A stretch of DNA of 64,000 bases from an uncultured Bacteroides sp. (GTDB lineage: Bacteria; Bacteroidota; Bacteroidia; Bacteroidales; Bacteroidaceae). The stretch lies in the NCBI GenBank assembly GCA_902388495.1, contig CABMPP010000003.1, positions 62,001-126,000 of the forward strand. The letters run 5' to 3'. The notes beneath the pieces were generated by a model that made no database searches, had not been told where the DNA came from, and saw only the letters and a program-made list of their open reading frames with translations. Below are positions 17,933 to 26,465 of the stretch, piece after piece (the stretch's first letter is position 1; the number at the start of each line of letters is the position of its first letter). A program made the translations under genes and the position numbers.

Positions 17933-18718
17933 ATGAAAAAGTTATTTGCAATTGTTGCTGTAATGGGAGTCTTAACATTTGGCTCAACTCAACTTGTTCA
18001 GGCTCAAGATGCTCCTGCAGCGGAACAAACAGAACAGGCTGCTCCTGCAGCTACAGGCTCTGCAGACGTTGAAGAAGGTGGTATCCACAAAGAAATTAAG
18101 ACGAAGTTTATTGAAGGTACTGCATCCTTCATGAGTTTGGTAGCCATCGCATTGGTTATCGGTCTTGCATTCTGTATCGAACGTATCATTTATCTGAGTT
18201 TGGCTGAAATCAACACAAAGAAGTTTATGGCTGCTATCGAAGCTGCTTTGGAAAAAGGTGACGTTGAAGCTGCTAAAGACATCGCACGTAACACAAGAGG
18301 TCCTATTGCTTCTATCTACTATCAAGGCTTGATGAGAATTGATCAAGGTATTGATGTAGTAGAAAAATCAGTAGTATCTTACGGTGGTGTACAAGCTGGT
18401 TACTTGGAAAAAGGTTGCTCTTGGATCACATTGTTCATTGCAATGGCTCCGTCTTTGGGATTCTTGGGTACTGTAATCGGTATGGTGCAGGCATTTGATA
18501 AGATCCAACAAGTAGGTGATATCTCTCCGACGGTTGTAGCAGGTGGTATGAAGGTTGCCTTGATTACTACTATCTTCGGTTTGATCGTTGCTTTGATCCT
18601 CCAAGTATTCTATAACTACATCCTGGCTAAGATTGAAGCTTTGACTAGTGAAATGGAAGATTCTTCTATCTCACTGTTGGATATGGTTATCAAATATGAC
18701 TTGAAATACAAAAAATAA
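17933..18718 (+). CDS. exbB: ExbB/TolQ/MotA-type proton channel protein
   Basis: 261 residues. An N-terminal hydrophobic leader ends in VQAQ and may be cleaved. A helix at about residues 60-80 follows. The conserved pair of helices comes next, with SLGFLGTVIGMVQAFDKI and VALITTIFGLIVAL, the family signature that lines the proton path. It heads an operon with a small membrane protein and two exbD genes. Together they should drive the TonB protein at 14355 or another. The AT-rich leader at 17880-17932 shows no clear -7 element, so transcription may come through the tRNA. Confidence 0.92.
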   Translation: MKKLFAIVAVMGVLTFGSTQLVQAQDAPAAEQTEQAAPAATGSADVEEGGIHKEIKTKFIEGTASFMSLVAIALVIGLAFCIERIIYLSLAEINTKKFMAAIEAALEKGDVEAAKDIARNTRGPIASIYYQGLMRIDQGIDVVEKSVVSYGGVQAGYLEKGCSWITLFIAMAPSLGFLGTVIGMVQAFDKIQQVGDISPTVVAGGMKVALITTIFGLIVALILQVFYNYILAKIEALTSEMEDSSISLLDMVIKYDLKYKK

Positions 18719-18723
18719 TCAAG

Positions 18724-19209
18724 ATGGCTAAGTTATCATATAAAGTATCATACTACGTACTGTACGTAATGTTTGCTGCCATTTTGGTAGTATTGGGATT
18801 GTTCTACCTCGGTGGAGATGCCCAAGGCGCTGCAGTACTGACGAGCGTTGACGCAGATATGTGGCAACCGGCTCAGACAGATGCGCTGATCTATTTGATG
18901 TACGCTCTGTTGGCTGTGGCTATTATTGCTACAGTGGTTGGTGTAGTGTTCCAGTTTGGATCTGCATTGAAAGATAATCCTGGGGCAGCATTGAAGTCTT
19001 TGATCGGTTTGATTATACTGGTTGCAGTTGTTATTATTGCTTGGGCTATGGGTAGCGATGAGCCTCTCAATATCCCGGGATATGACGGTAGTGACAACGT
19101 TCCTTTCTGGTTGAAGATTACTGATATGTTCCTCTATTCAATCTACATTTTGTTTGCCGGAACAGTTTTGGCAATCATTTTCAGTAGCATTAAGAAGAAA
19201 TTATCATAA
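18724..19209 (+). CDS. Small four-helix membrane protein in the exb operon
   Basis: 161 residues with hydrophobic helices at about 9-31, 52-76, 87-109 and 131-156, joined by a Gly/Asp/Pro-rich extracytoplasmic loop. It has no signal motif of ExbB or ExbD. It lies 5 bases after exbB and 35 before the first exbD. Its fixed place in the operon suggests an accessory subunit of the proton channel complex. The role is inferred from position only. Confidence 0.75.
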   Translation: MAKLSYKVSYYVLYVMFAAILVVLGLFYLGGDAQGAAVLTSVDADMWQPAQTDALIYLMYALLAVAIIATVVGVVFQFGSALKDNPGAALKSLIGLIILVAVVIIAWAMGSDEPLNIPGYDGSDNVPFWLKITDMFLYSIYILFAGTVLAIIFSSIKKKLS

Positions 19210-19244
19210 CTAATTGGGGCAACTCAATTTAAAGAGTAATTACA

Positions 19245-19835
19245 ATGGCAAAAGGAAAAAGAAAAGTTCCTGATATTAACTCAAGTTCTACAGCGGATAT
19301 TGCGTTCTTGTTGCTGATCTTCTTCTTGATTACAACATCTATGGACACTGACCGTGGTTTGGCAAGACGTTTGCCGCCACCGCCGGAAAAAGACCAGAAG
19401 ATAGATGATGCTAAGAAGAAAGAACGTAACGTATTGCAAGTCTTCTTGAATATGAACGACCAGTTAATGTGCGGTAACGATTATATCAACGTAGATCAAT
19501 TGCGAGCAAAAGCAAAAGAATTTATTGCTAACCCGTATAATGACGAAAACAAACCGGAAAAGGTTTCAAAGAACGTTCCTTTCTTCGGTACTGTACAAGT
19601 TACGGAGGGGCATGTGATTTCTTTGCGTTGTGACCGTGGTTCTTCATATAAGGCATATATGGCTGTACAGAATGAGTTGGTAGCAGCTTACAATGAGTTG
19701 CGTGACGAATTAGCTCAGGAAAAGTGGCAGAAAAATTATGCTGATCTGGACCAGGAACAACAAGATGCAATTCGTGAAATTTATTCTCAGAAGATTTCTG
19801 AGGCAGAACCTAAAAAGTACGGAGAAAAGAAGTAA
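19245..19835 (+). CDS. exbD: ExbD/TolR family protein (longer paralog)
   Basis: 196 residues. The N-terminal region PDINSSSTADIAFLLLIFFL has the single membrane helix with its conserved Asp in the TADIAF motif, the proton-carrying residue of ExbD. A periplasmic domain of about 150 residues follows, longer than usual, with a charged C-terminal tail. Its stop overlaps the start of the second exbD by one base (TAATG). Confidence 0.9.
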   Translation: MAKGKRKVPDINSSSTADIAFLLLIFFLITTSMDTDRGLARRLPPPPEKDQKIDDAKKKERNVLQVFLNMNDQLMCGNDYINVDQLRAKAKEFIANPYNDENKPEKVSKNVPFFGTVQVTEGHVISLRCDRGSSYKAYMAVQNELVAAYNELRDELAQEKWQKNYADLDQEQQDAIREIYSQKISEAEPKKYGEKK

Positions 19836-20299
19836 TGGGAAAATTTAATAAGACTGGTAAACGCGAAATGCCGGCGTTGAACACTTCTTCTCTGCCTGAC
19901 CTTATCTTCACCTTGTTGTTCTTCTTCATGATTGTAACAACTATGCGTGAGGTAACATTGAAGGTTGAGTTTAAGGTTCCGCAAGCTACAGAATTGGAGA
20001 AACTTGAAAAGAAGTCTTTGGTTACGTTTATCTATGTAGGAAAACCTACTGCCGAGTTTCGTAAGAAGTTGGGTAATGAAAGCCGTATCCAGTTGAACGA
20101 CAGTTATGCTGAAGTTGCTGAAATCCAAGACTACATTATTGGTGAACGTGCCAGTATGAAGGAAGAAGATCAGCCGCAGATGACAGTGTCTTTGAAAGTT
20201 GACCAAGATACGAAAATGGGTATCGTAACAGATATCAAAGAAGCTCTTCGTAAGGCTTATGCATTGAAGATTAACTATTCTGCGCAACCGCGTCAGTAA
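19835..20299 (+). CDS. exbD: ExbD/TolR family protein (shorter paralog)
   Basis: 154 residues. The motif NTSSLPDLIFTLLFFFM carries the conserved membrane Asp. The periplasmic part includes a terminal VTDIKEALRKAYALKINY helix-strand, typical of the ExbD fold. Coupled translation with the previous exbD suggests a hetero-oligomer of two ExbD types. A strong terminator follows. Confidence 0.9.
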   Translation: MGKFNKTGKREMPALNTSSLPDLIFTLLFFFMIVTTMREVTLKVEFKVPQATELEKLEKKSLVTFIYVGKPTAEFRKKLGNESRIQLNDSYAEVAEIQDYIIGERASMKEEDQPQMTVSLKVDQDTKMGIVTDIKEALRKAYALKINYSAQPRQ

Positions 20300-20321
20300 G
20301 AAGTTAATAAACTATATTAAT

Positions 20322-20353
20322 AAAGGTCGTTTGCACTGCTGCAAACGACCTTT
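20322..20353. terminator. Terminator of the exb operon
   Basis: A perfect 13-bp stem (AAAGGTCGTTTGC and complement) with a 6-base loop. A/T tails on both sides allow it to serve the convergent acetyltransferase gene as well. Confidence 0.88.
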
Positions 20354-20372
20354 ATTTGTTTTTATATCACTA

Positions 20373-20906
20373 CTACTTCGCGTTGTATACTTCGCGGTAG
20401 ATGTGCTCTTTTACATTATCGAAGTCTTTCTCACATTGTATATCTCCGTAGGCCATGAGCAGCATGGGGAGATAGCCGTCTCCGGCTTTGTATGGAGGTT
20501 GCTGGTAAGGTTCTTCCCATAATGAGAATCCGTGACGTTGATAGAAGTTGATACGGCGTTGGGCCATTTCCTCATTGGGTACTTCTACTTCCAAGATAAT
20601 CGGATGTTCCAGAAGCTGGCACAGGTGGTTCAGTACATTCTTTCCATGTCCGCCGTTGCGCTGTGCAGGGTCAACGGCAAAATGTTCTACGTAATAGAAA
20701 TGTCCGAAATCCCAGTAGGTGATGAATCCTACCGGGGTGTCGTTGTGAAAGATGATGTTGTTATGAAAATGTGCCTTGGTGTCTGTATACCTGCGCAATT
20801 CTTCCAATTCCCGGTATTCCTCCGAGGGGAAAGAAGCGGTCATCAGCTGCTCCATATAATGGTATAAAGCGGTGTCGGCGGTAGTGATACGTTGAAGTCT
20901 GATCAT
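20373..20906 (-). CDS. GNAT family N-acetyltransferase
   Basis: 177 residues. The acetyl-CoA binding motif A is VDPAQRNGGHGKNVL, preceded by strands FYYVEHFA, and a later EVEVPNEEMAQRRINFYQRHGF is the C-terminal motif B region. The substrate amine is unknown. It lies 24 bases downstream of the M64 peptidase gene on the same strand and is probably co-transcribed. Confidence 0.85.
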   Translation of the reverse strand: MIRLQRITTADTALYHYMEQLMTASFPSEEYRELEELRRYTDTKAHFHNNIIFHNDTPVGFITYWDFGHFYYVEHFAVDPAQRNGGHGKNVLNHLCQLLEHPIILEVEVPNEEMAQRRINFYQRHGFSLWEEPYQQPPYKAGDGYLPMLLMAYGDIQCEKDFDNVKEHIYREVYNAK

Positions 20907-20930
20907 AAATTGTTTTCAGTTTAGTTTTTA

Positions 20931-22208
20931 TTATTCGGTATAGAAATCAATAATTCGCTGGATGGCCCGTTGGCAAACCGGGCAGAAAGTAGGATATTGG
21001 TTGGTACGCATGCGGCAGTTATCAGCAGGGCGATATATGCCTTTGGCAGAGTAGCCGGCTCCCTCGTATACACCTACGGGATATTTTTCACTTTCAGATA
21101 CAGGGGTAGGGATTGGAGTTCCTTTCACAAGCATATCTTCCCATTTGGATGCGAAGTTGATGCGGGTGCTGATATTCTGTTCCCAGGGCTCTACATCCAG
21201 TGGATAGGTGTCTGTCATTACATCATTATCATAGAAATATTCATCGGCAAGTCCGCCGAAGCTATGCCCAAATTCGTGTACAACTACAGGGCGGAACATC
21301 GGATGATGTGCGGCTGTCAACGTATAGGAATTGTATATGCCACCGCCACCGTACTCTTCTGTATTGGCAAGGATGATAATGTGTTCATAAGGTATTCCTG
21401 CCAAGGCATCATGAATGGATTTTACGCGTGAAGTGGTGAGATACCGGTCCGAATAGAATGTGCTGAAATGAGAACTGAATGCCGTACGTTTCCATTCATC
21501 CAGGCGTGGTACGCTTACTCCGCTGTCTTCCGAGGGGCTGGCTACGGCTACAATGTTGAAGCGGTTCTTCATGGAATGGAAAGGCTCGTGCGAAAGCAAA
21601 CTCTCGCAGGCAATGACGGCATCCTTATAGAATGTTTCCATTTCCTGAGCGGTATATCCCTCTGCAAGAATAGCTATGTCAATGCACTTGTCCGTGTCTC
21701 CGCTTTGCAGAAGATACTTATGGGGAGTGACGTGGTCGGTTCCTTTCCGGTGTATCAAGATATCATCCGGGCGGACCACATGCTTCATGCTTGCGCGTAC
21801 GTTTCTGCGCGGATCAAGAAGCGATATTTCTATTTCTGCCGGATGCAGCGGGTAGGGGAGCAGGAATGTATTTTCAAAACCCTTCGTTACGGTTTTGGCT
21901 TCGTCCGTTTCCAACCACTCCTGAAAGAGAGCAGAGAAAGACGTTTTATAGATAATGGCACCACTGTCTACATCTCTCATTGTGATTTGCCCGTTTCCCT
22001 GCAGAGGGAGTTCGGACAGATGCTGCTTTCTTCCCGCCCAGGAAGGCAAAGAAGACAATTCGTCCAGGCATATCTCTTGCTTGGCGGCATTGCCGGTAAA
22101 GATATAATCTACACGCAGGGTTTTGTCTGCAAAATAATCCGTGAAATTCTGTGCATGCAGAGACAGCGATGCAATCACGCATAATAGGAATAACGAGTAC
22201 TTCTTCAT
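20931..22208 (-). CDS. Secreted M64 family zinc metallopeptidase
   Basis: 425 residues with a signal peptide ending near SLHAQ. The catalytic motif is His311-Glu312-Phe-Gly-His315 continuing SFGGLADEY, the M64 pattern in which a downstream Asp is thought to be the third metal ligand. An N-terminal domain of about 150 residues precedes the catalytic domain. M64 is named for a Clostridium ramosum IgA peptidase, but Bacteroides members are widespread and IgA cleavage should not be assumed. Own -7 element at 22233-22240. Confidence 0.88.
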   Translation of the reverse strand: MKKYSLFLLCVIASLSLHAQNFTDYFADKTLRVDYIFTGNAAKQEICLDELSSLPSWAGRKQHLSELPLQGNGQITMRDVDSGAIIYKTSFSALFQEWLETDEAKTVTKGFENTFLLPYPLHPAEIEISLLDPRRNVRASMKHVVRPDDILIHRKGTDHVTPHKYLLQSGDTDKCIDIAILAEGYTAQEMETFYKDAVIACESLLSHEPFHSMKNRFNIVAVASPSEDSGVSVPRLDEWKRTAFSSHFSTFYSDRYLTTSRVKSIHDALAGIPYEHIIILANTEEYGGGGIYNSYTLTAAHHPMFRPVVVHEFGHSFGGLADEYFYDNDVMTDTYPLDVEPWEQNISTRINFASKWEDMLVKGTPIPTPVSESEKYPVGVYEGAGYSAKGIYRPADNCRMRTNQYPTFCPVCQRAIQRIIDFYTE

Positions 22209-22232
22209 AACCGTTTGTTGTTTAATTTCTTA

Positions 22233-22240
22233 CAAAGATA
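22233..22240 (-). promoter_or_regulatory. -7 promoter element of the M64 peptidase gene
   Basis: The minus strand reads TATCTTTG, 24 bases before the ATG at 22208. Confidence 0.6.
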
Positions 22241-22379
22241 CTATCTTTAAGGTTCATCTGCAATTTTCTTGAAGGGTGAAGATGATTTTTGTACATACGT
22301 CTGCATACTCCTGGTGAGGTTTTATTCTTTTTTTTGCAATAAAAGTTATAAACCGTATTTTTATTGGCAAAAAAATAGC

Positions 22380-22387
22380 TAACTTTG
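22380..22387 (+). promoter_or_regulatory. -7 promoter element of the Lrp-family gene
   Basis: TAACTTTG matches TAnnTTTG, 58 bases before the ATG at 22446. TATTGG lies too close upstream to be a standard -33 element. Confidence 0.55.
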
Positions 22388-22445
22388 CATATTGCCGTAT
22401 GCAGATACGGGAAATATAATAATTCATTAATCATTAGAATTAGAA

Positions 22446-22922
22446 ATGGGACATCATCAATTGGATACCTTAGACGAGCAGATACTGAAGCTTATTGCCG
22501 ACAACGCGCGTATTCCTTTCCTTGAAGTGGCCAGAGCTTGTAATGTATCGGGAGCGGCCATCCATCAACGCATTCAAAAGTTGACAAATTTAGGCATATT
22601 GAAAGGGTCTGAATATGTTATCGACCCCGAGAAGATAGGTTATGAAACATGTGCATATATAGGCATCTACCTGAAAGACCCCGCTACTTTTGATGCTGTG
22701 ACAAAGGCTCTGGAAGCTATCCCTGAAATTGTAGAATGTCATTTTACAACGGGCAAGTACGATATGTTCATCAAGCTGTATGCCCGCAATAACCACCACT
22801 TGCTGAGCATTATCCATGACAAGTTGCAGCCGTTGGGGTTGGCTCGTACGGAAACCTTGATTTCTTTCCATGAAGCCATTAAACGACAGATGCCGATAAC
22901 GGTAGAAGAGGAAGAAGATTAA
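22446..22922 (+). CDS. Lrp/AsnC family transcriptional regulator
   Basis: 158 residues. The N-terminal winged HTH runs from LDTLDEQILKLIADNARIPF through VSGAAIHQRIQKL. The C-terminal RAM (ligand-binding) domain begins near residue 65 with a typical beta-alpha-beta fold ending in ETLISFHEAI. It probably senses an amino acid and forms dimers or octamers. Target genes cannot be read from position: neighbours on both sides are on the opposite strand. Confidence 0.9.
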   Translation: MGHHQLDTLDEQILKLIADNARIPFLEVARACNVSGAAIHQRIQKLTNLGILKGSEYVIDPEKIGYETCAYIGIYLKDPATFDAVTKALEAIPEIVECHFTTGKYDMFIKLYARNNHHLLSIIHDKLQPLGLARTETLISFHEAIKRQMPITVEEEED

Positions 22923-22925
22923 TCT

Positions 22926-23414
22926 TTACCGGCGGATATAGTCAACGAATGCATAGGGGCAGGGATGTTTCTCATCGACAGAATGAGATTCCCTGCTTTT
23001 TTCTTGCCATACCGCTGCATCTACTTCGGGAAAATAGGCGTCGACTTGTGGCGCTTCCGCATCTACTTCCGTCAGGCAGAGAACATCGGCCAAGGGGAGT
23101 GCCTGGCGATATACGCTTGCGCCACCGATAATGTAGACCTGCTCGTCCGGGCGGCAACTTTCCAATGCCGCTTCCAGGGAAGAGAATACTTCTGCCCCGG
23201 GATAAGCTGCATCGCTTCGGGAAGATAGAACTACGTTGCGCCGGTTGGGCAGGGCGCCTTTGGGCAGAGATTCAAAGGTCTTTCTGCCCATGATGATGGT
23301 GTTTCCGGTGGTCAGGGCTTTGAAACGTTTCAAGTCGTTGGGCAACCAGAACAAAAGTTTGTTCTCATAGCCGATGCCCATGTGGCGGTCTACGGCAGCA
23401 ATAATATTTATCAT
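22926..23414 (-). CDS. folA: Dihydrofolate reductase
   Basis: Reduces dihydrofolate to tetrahydrofolate with NADPH. 162 residues with IIAAVDRHMGIG, LFWLPNDLKRFK, IIMGRKTFESLP and VYIIGGASVY, all diagnostic. It lies 9 bases downstream of thyA on the same strand, the classical thymidylate-cycle pair. Its stop is 3 bases from the convergent Lrp gene. Confidence 0.95.
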   Translation of the reverse strand: MINIIAAVDRHMGIGYENKLLFWLPNDLKRFKALTTGNTIIMGRKTFESLPKGALPNRRNVVLSSRSDAAYPGAEVFSSLEAALESCRPDEQVYIIGGASVYRQALPLADVLCLTEVDAEAPQVDAYFPEVDAAVWQEKSRESHSVDEKHPCPYAFVDYIRR

Positions 23415-23423
23415 AAATCTTTC

Positions 23424-24218
23424 TTATACTGATACTTTTCCGGCAATATGCGGATGCGGGTTATAATCTACTAATTCAAAATCTTCAAACTTGAAGTCAA
23501 AGATGCTTTTAACCTCCGGATTGATTCTCATTTGTGGCAATGGCCTTGGTTCGCGTGAGAGCTGGAGTTTTACTTGCTCCAGATGGTTCAGATAGATATG
23601 GGCATCACCGAGGGTATGGACGAAGTCGCCGGCTTGCAGACCCGTAACTTGTGCCATCATTTGCAGGAGCAGGGCATAGGAGGCGATGTTGAAGGGGACT
23701 CCCAGGAAGATATCTGCACTGCGCTGGTAGAGTTGCAGGCTGAGTCGTCCGTTGGCCACATAGAATTGGAAGAAAGCATGGCACGGAGGCAGGTTCATAT
23801 TGTCCAGGTCGCCCACGTTCCAGGCGCTGACGATGATGCGGCGGGAGTCGGGATTGTGCTTGATGGTTTCGACAGCTTCACTGATCTGGTCGATGAATCC
23901 GCCTTTATAGTCGGGCCACGAACGCCATTGGTAACCGTAGATATGCCCTAAGTCACCGTTCTCGTCGGCCCATTCGTTCCAGATACGTACACCGTTGTCC
24001 TGCAGGTATTTCACGTTGGTATCGCCTTTGAGGAACCACAGAAGTTCGTATATGATAGATTTCAAGTGAAGTTTTTTAGTTGTCAGGCAGGGGAAGCCTT
24101 CGTCCATGTTGAAGCGCATTTGATGTCCGAATACGCTGATAGTGCCGGTTCCGGTGCGGTCGCTCTTCTCTGTGCCTTCGGTCAGGACCCGGTTGAGCAA
24201 GTCTAAATATTGTTTCAT
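23424..24218 (-). CDS. thyA: Thymidylate synthase
   Basis: 264 residues. Makes dTMP from dUMP using methylene-tetrahydrofolate. The catalytic Cys is in [13 protein letters not shown]. Also present are [13 protein letters not shown] near the N terminus, RRIIVSAWN, and [20 protein letters not shown]. The standard ThyA length makes this a classical enzyme and not ThyX. First gene of the thyA-folA unit. Confidence 0.96.
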   Translation of the reverse strand: MKQYLDLLNRVLTEGTEKSDRTGTGTISVFGHQMRFNMDEGFPCLTTKKLHLKSIIYELLWFLKGDTNVKYLQDNGVRIWNEWADENGDLGHIYGYQWRSWPDYKGGFIDQISEAVETIKHNPDSRRIIVSAWNVGDLDNMNLPPCHAFFQFYVANGRLSLQLYQRSADIFLGVPFNIASYALLLQMMAQVTGLQAGDFVHTLGDAHIYLNHLEQVKLQLSREPRPLPQMRINPEVKSIFDFKFEDFELVDYNPHPHIAGKVSV

Positions 24219-24242
24219 TGTTATTATGCGGATAGTTTATCG

Positions 24243-24250
24243 CAAAGATA
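24243..24250 (-). promoter_or_regulatory. -7 promoter element of thyA-folA
   Basis: The minus strand reads TATCTTTG, 24 bases before the thyA ATG. Confidence 0.6.
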
Positions 24251-24312
24251 CTGCTTTTGGGGAATACACGAAAGTTTCAAATGATAATTTCCCCCTTTAG
24301 GGAGCAGATGAT

Positions 24313-25542
24313 TTACAGGAAAGGCGTCATCAGATTACCCACCCAGCCTACAAACTTCTTCCATGCAGAGCGCTTCTTCCAAACTTCGGGGGTCAGTAAC
24401 GTACTGTTCAGCTTGTCTCTTTCAAACATTTCGTTCAGCTGGTGGGTAGTCGCGGGGTCGAAGATGAAAGCATTCGTTTCGTAGTCGTAGCGCAGGCTGC
24501 GGCTGTTGAGGTTGGCAGTGCCCACGGTGCAGAAGGTGCTGTCCACCATCATAATCTTGGAGTGATGGAAGCCGCCGTTGAAGAGATAAATCCTGGCTCC
24601 CCGTTTCATCAGCTTGTGTACGATGTAGAAAGAAGCTTCGGGAGTGAAATAAATGTCCGATACGGCAGGTATCATGATTTCTACTTCCGTACCCTTTTTC
24701 AAGGCGCTCTTTATTGCCTTGCGGATGGACTTGGTGGGGACGAAATAGGGGTTCACAATCCGTATATTCTTCTGTGCAGCCTGGATGGAAGCACTATAGG
24801 CATGGCTGATGGAGCGCGGCGTTTCGCGCGGAGTGCGGTCTACGATGGCTATTTCTTCGGCTATGCTGTCCGGAAACTGGGGGATGTCGGGGAAGTAGGC
24901 CGGTCCCCCGATGTGCTGTCCCGTTTCGCGGTTCCACATGGTGAGGAAGATGCCTTGCAGGTAACGGACGGCATCCCCTTCGAGGTGGATGTGCATGTCG
25001 TGCCATTTCCCGATTTTGGGCAGGCCGTTGATATAATAATCGGCGATGTTCATGCCGCCGGTATAACCTATTTTACCGTCTATCACTACAATCTTGCGGT
25101 GGTCGCGGTGGACGGCGTGGTTTACCCAGGGAAAGGTGATGGGGTCGAACTTCACGATCTCGATGCCACGCTCACGGATGGCTTTCAGGTGATGCTTCTT
25201 CAGAGGCTGGTTGTTGGACCAGTTGCCGAAGGCATCGAACATGGCACGCACCTCTACGCCTTCTTTCACCTTTTCGGCCAGGAGGTCGAAGAGGGCGTTG
25301 GCAATGGAGTCGTTGCGGAAGTTGAAGTACTCCAGGTGTATGTGGTGCTTGGCTTGGCGGATATTCTCGAAGAGGTCGACGAACTTGTCTCGACCGGTCA
25401 TCAGCAATTTTACTTCGTTATTGTAAGTGACGGGGGCTCCCATTTGCTGCAAGTAGTCCATAACGATCGAGTCGCTTGCTACTTGTGCCCGGATATTACC
25501 AATGGAAAGGATGAATAATATGATGAATAAAACTTGTCTCAA
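24313..25542 (-). CDS. Phospholipase D-type cardiolipin synthase-like protein
   Basis: 409 residues with a hydrophobic N terminus ending NIRAQ that looks like a cleavable signal. Two HKD motifs are present, DHRKIVVIDG and HHSKIMMVDS, each followed by the Gly-rich strand (GYTGGMNIAD; GTANLNSRS). Such enzymes form cardiolipin or act as phospholipase D. Typical cardiolipin synthases carry N-terminal membrane helices; here a signal peptide is seen instead, so a periplasmic phospholipase is a real alternative. Confidence 0.82.
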   Translation of the reverse strand: MRQVLFIILFILSIGNIRAQVASDSIVMDYLQQMGAPVTYNNEVKLLMTGRDKFVDLFENIRQAKHHIHLEYFNFRNDSIANALFDLLAEKVKEGVEVRAMFDAFGNWSNNQPLKKHHLKAIRERGIEIVKFDPITFPWVNHAVHRDHRKIVVIDGKIGYTGGMNIADYYINGLPKIGKWHDMHIHLEGDAVRYLQGIFLTMWNRETGQHIGGPAYFPDIPQFPDSIAEEIAIVDRTPRETPRSISHAYSASIQAAQKNIRIVNPYFVPTKSIRKAIKSALKKGTEVEIMIPAVSDIYFTPEASFYIVHKLMKRGARIYLFNGGFHHSKIMMVDSTFCTVGTANLNSRSLRYDYETNAFIFDPATTHQLNEMFERDKLNSTLLTPEVWKKRSAWKKFVGWVGNLMTPFL

Positions 25543-25575
25543 AACTCTCTCTTCTTATTTCGTTTTACGAGGGAG

Positions 25576-25583
25576 CAAAGATA
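25576..25583 (-). promoter_or_regulatory. -7 promoter element of the phospholipase-D-type gene
   Basis: The minus strand reads TATCTTTG, 33 bases before the ATG at 25542. Confidence 0.55.
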
Positions 25584-25606
25584 CAATTTATCATTGAAAA
25601 TGCCAA

Positions 25607-25930
25607 CTATGCCATTGATGAAATCTTGCGATAACCGAAGTAGAGCAGCACGATGCCTGCTATTACCAGTGATTTGGGGTCGACTTCCGTTGCTCCGCTC
25701 TGAAGGGCGGTATTGAAAGTTTCGCGCAAAGTATCGAGTACCAGTTGCAAGCCGTCGAAGGCAATGAACAGGACGAGGGCGAGCGTGAAGCAGAACGTGG
25801 TCCATATCTGCGACAAGCGTTGGACGCGGTCGGGCAAGTGGCGCATGACGCGGCGGCTGAAGCCATTGTCGGCTATTTCCTGCCGGTGTTCGGCAAAGAA
25901 TGAAGCGAGGAGTTTATCATCATTTTCCAT
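25607..25930 (-). CDS. Small membrane protein, probable partner of the sigma factor (DUF5056-like)
   Basis: 107 residues from the ATG at 25930; further ATGs at 25933 and 25939 are possible. The soluble N-terminal part (ENDDKLLASFFAEHRQEIADNGFSRRV) resembles the short cytoplasmic segment of small anti-sigma-like proteins. Two hydrophobic helices follow, at about 42-62 and 87-103. It overlaps the sigma factor gene by about 11 bases, so it is translationally coupled. An anti-sigma role is inferred from position and layout. Confidence 0.7.
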   Translation of the reverse strand: MENDDKLLASFFAEHRQEIADNGFSRRVMRHLPDRVQRLSQIWTTFCFTLALVLFIAFDGLQLVLDTLRETFNTALQSGATEVDPKSLVIAGIVLLYFGYRKISSMA

Positions 25931-26465
25931 CATAACCATTTTGTTTTAAGTAAGTAGCCATTTTATCTTTTGCCCGCGAGAGGTGGCTTTTTACGGTTCC
26001 CGTCGGGCATCCGGTGATGCCTGCAATCTTTTCGATGCTTTGATCTTCGAGGTAGAAGAGGGTGATGCAGGTGCGTTCCATTTCTTTCAGTGAGGCCAGG
26101 GCACGGTAGATGTCCATGTGCTGGCCTACGTCTTGTTGCAGTGTGCTGCATTGAGCGTCTACCCGATACGTGTCCAGGTCATCGGTTTCTTTCCGGCTGC
26201 GAATATAATCATAAAATACATTATAGGCAATACGATAGAGCCAGGTTGAGAAGCTGGAAAGATTCCGAAATGAGGCAAGGTTGGTATAGGCTTTGACGAA
26301 GGTATCTTGGGCCAGGTCGTCACTCAGTTCGCTGTCGCCGCAGGTCTGGTGCAGGAAGAATCGCCGCACGGGCGACTGGTACTTCTTGACCAACTGGTCG
26401 AAGGCCCTGGTGTTGTGAAACACCACGACCTGTGCGACTAACGATATGTCGTTGAGTTGACTCAT
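25920..26465 (-). CDS. ECF-type RNA polymerase sigma factor
   Basis: 181 residues from the ATG at 26465, which overlaps the preceding stop in ATGA. A longer frame to 26843 lies inside the neighbour and is rejected. The region-2 helix is SDDLAQDTFVKAYTNLASF with STWLYRIAYNVFYDYIR. Region 4 is ERTCITLFYLEDQSIEKIAGIT followed by GTVKSHLSRAKDKM. It is the middle gene of a three-gene operon with a membrane protein on either side. Regulon unknown. Confidence 0.93.
   Translation of the reverse strand: MSQLNDISLVAQVVVFHNTRAFDQLVKKYQSPVRRFFLHQTCGDSELSDDLAQDTFVKAYTNLASFRNLSSFSTWLYRIAYNVFYDYIRSRKETDDLDTYRVDAQCSTLQQDVGQHMDIYRALASLKEMERTCITLFYLEDQSIEKIAGITGCPTGTVKSHLSRAKDKMATYLKQNGYDGK

Noticed and set aside
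24442-25518. Long plus-strand open frame (358 codons) opposite the phospholipase-D-type gene
   Set aside because: It is the antisense shadow of a gene with two intact HKD motifs; the frame has no recognisable domain or start context.
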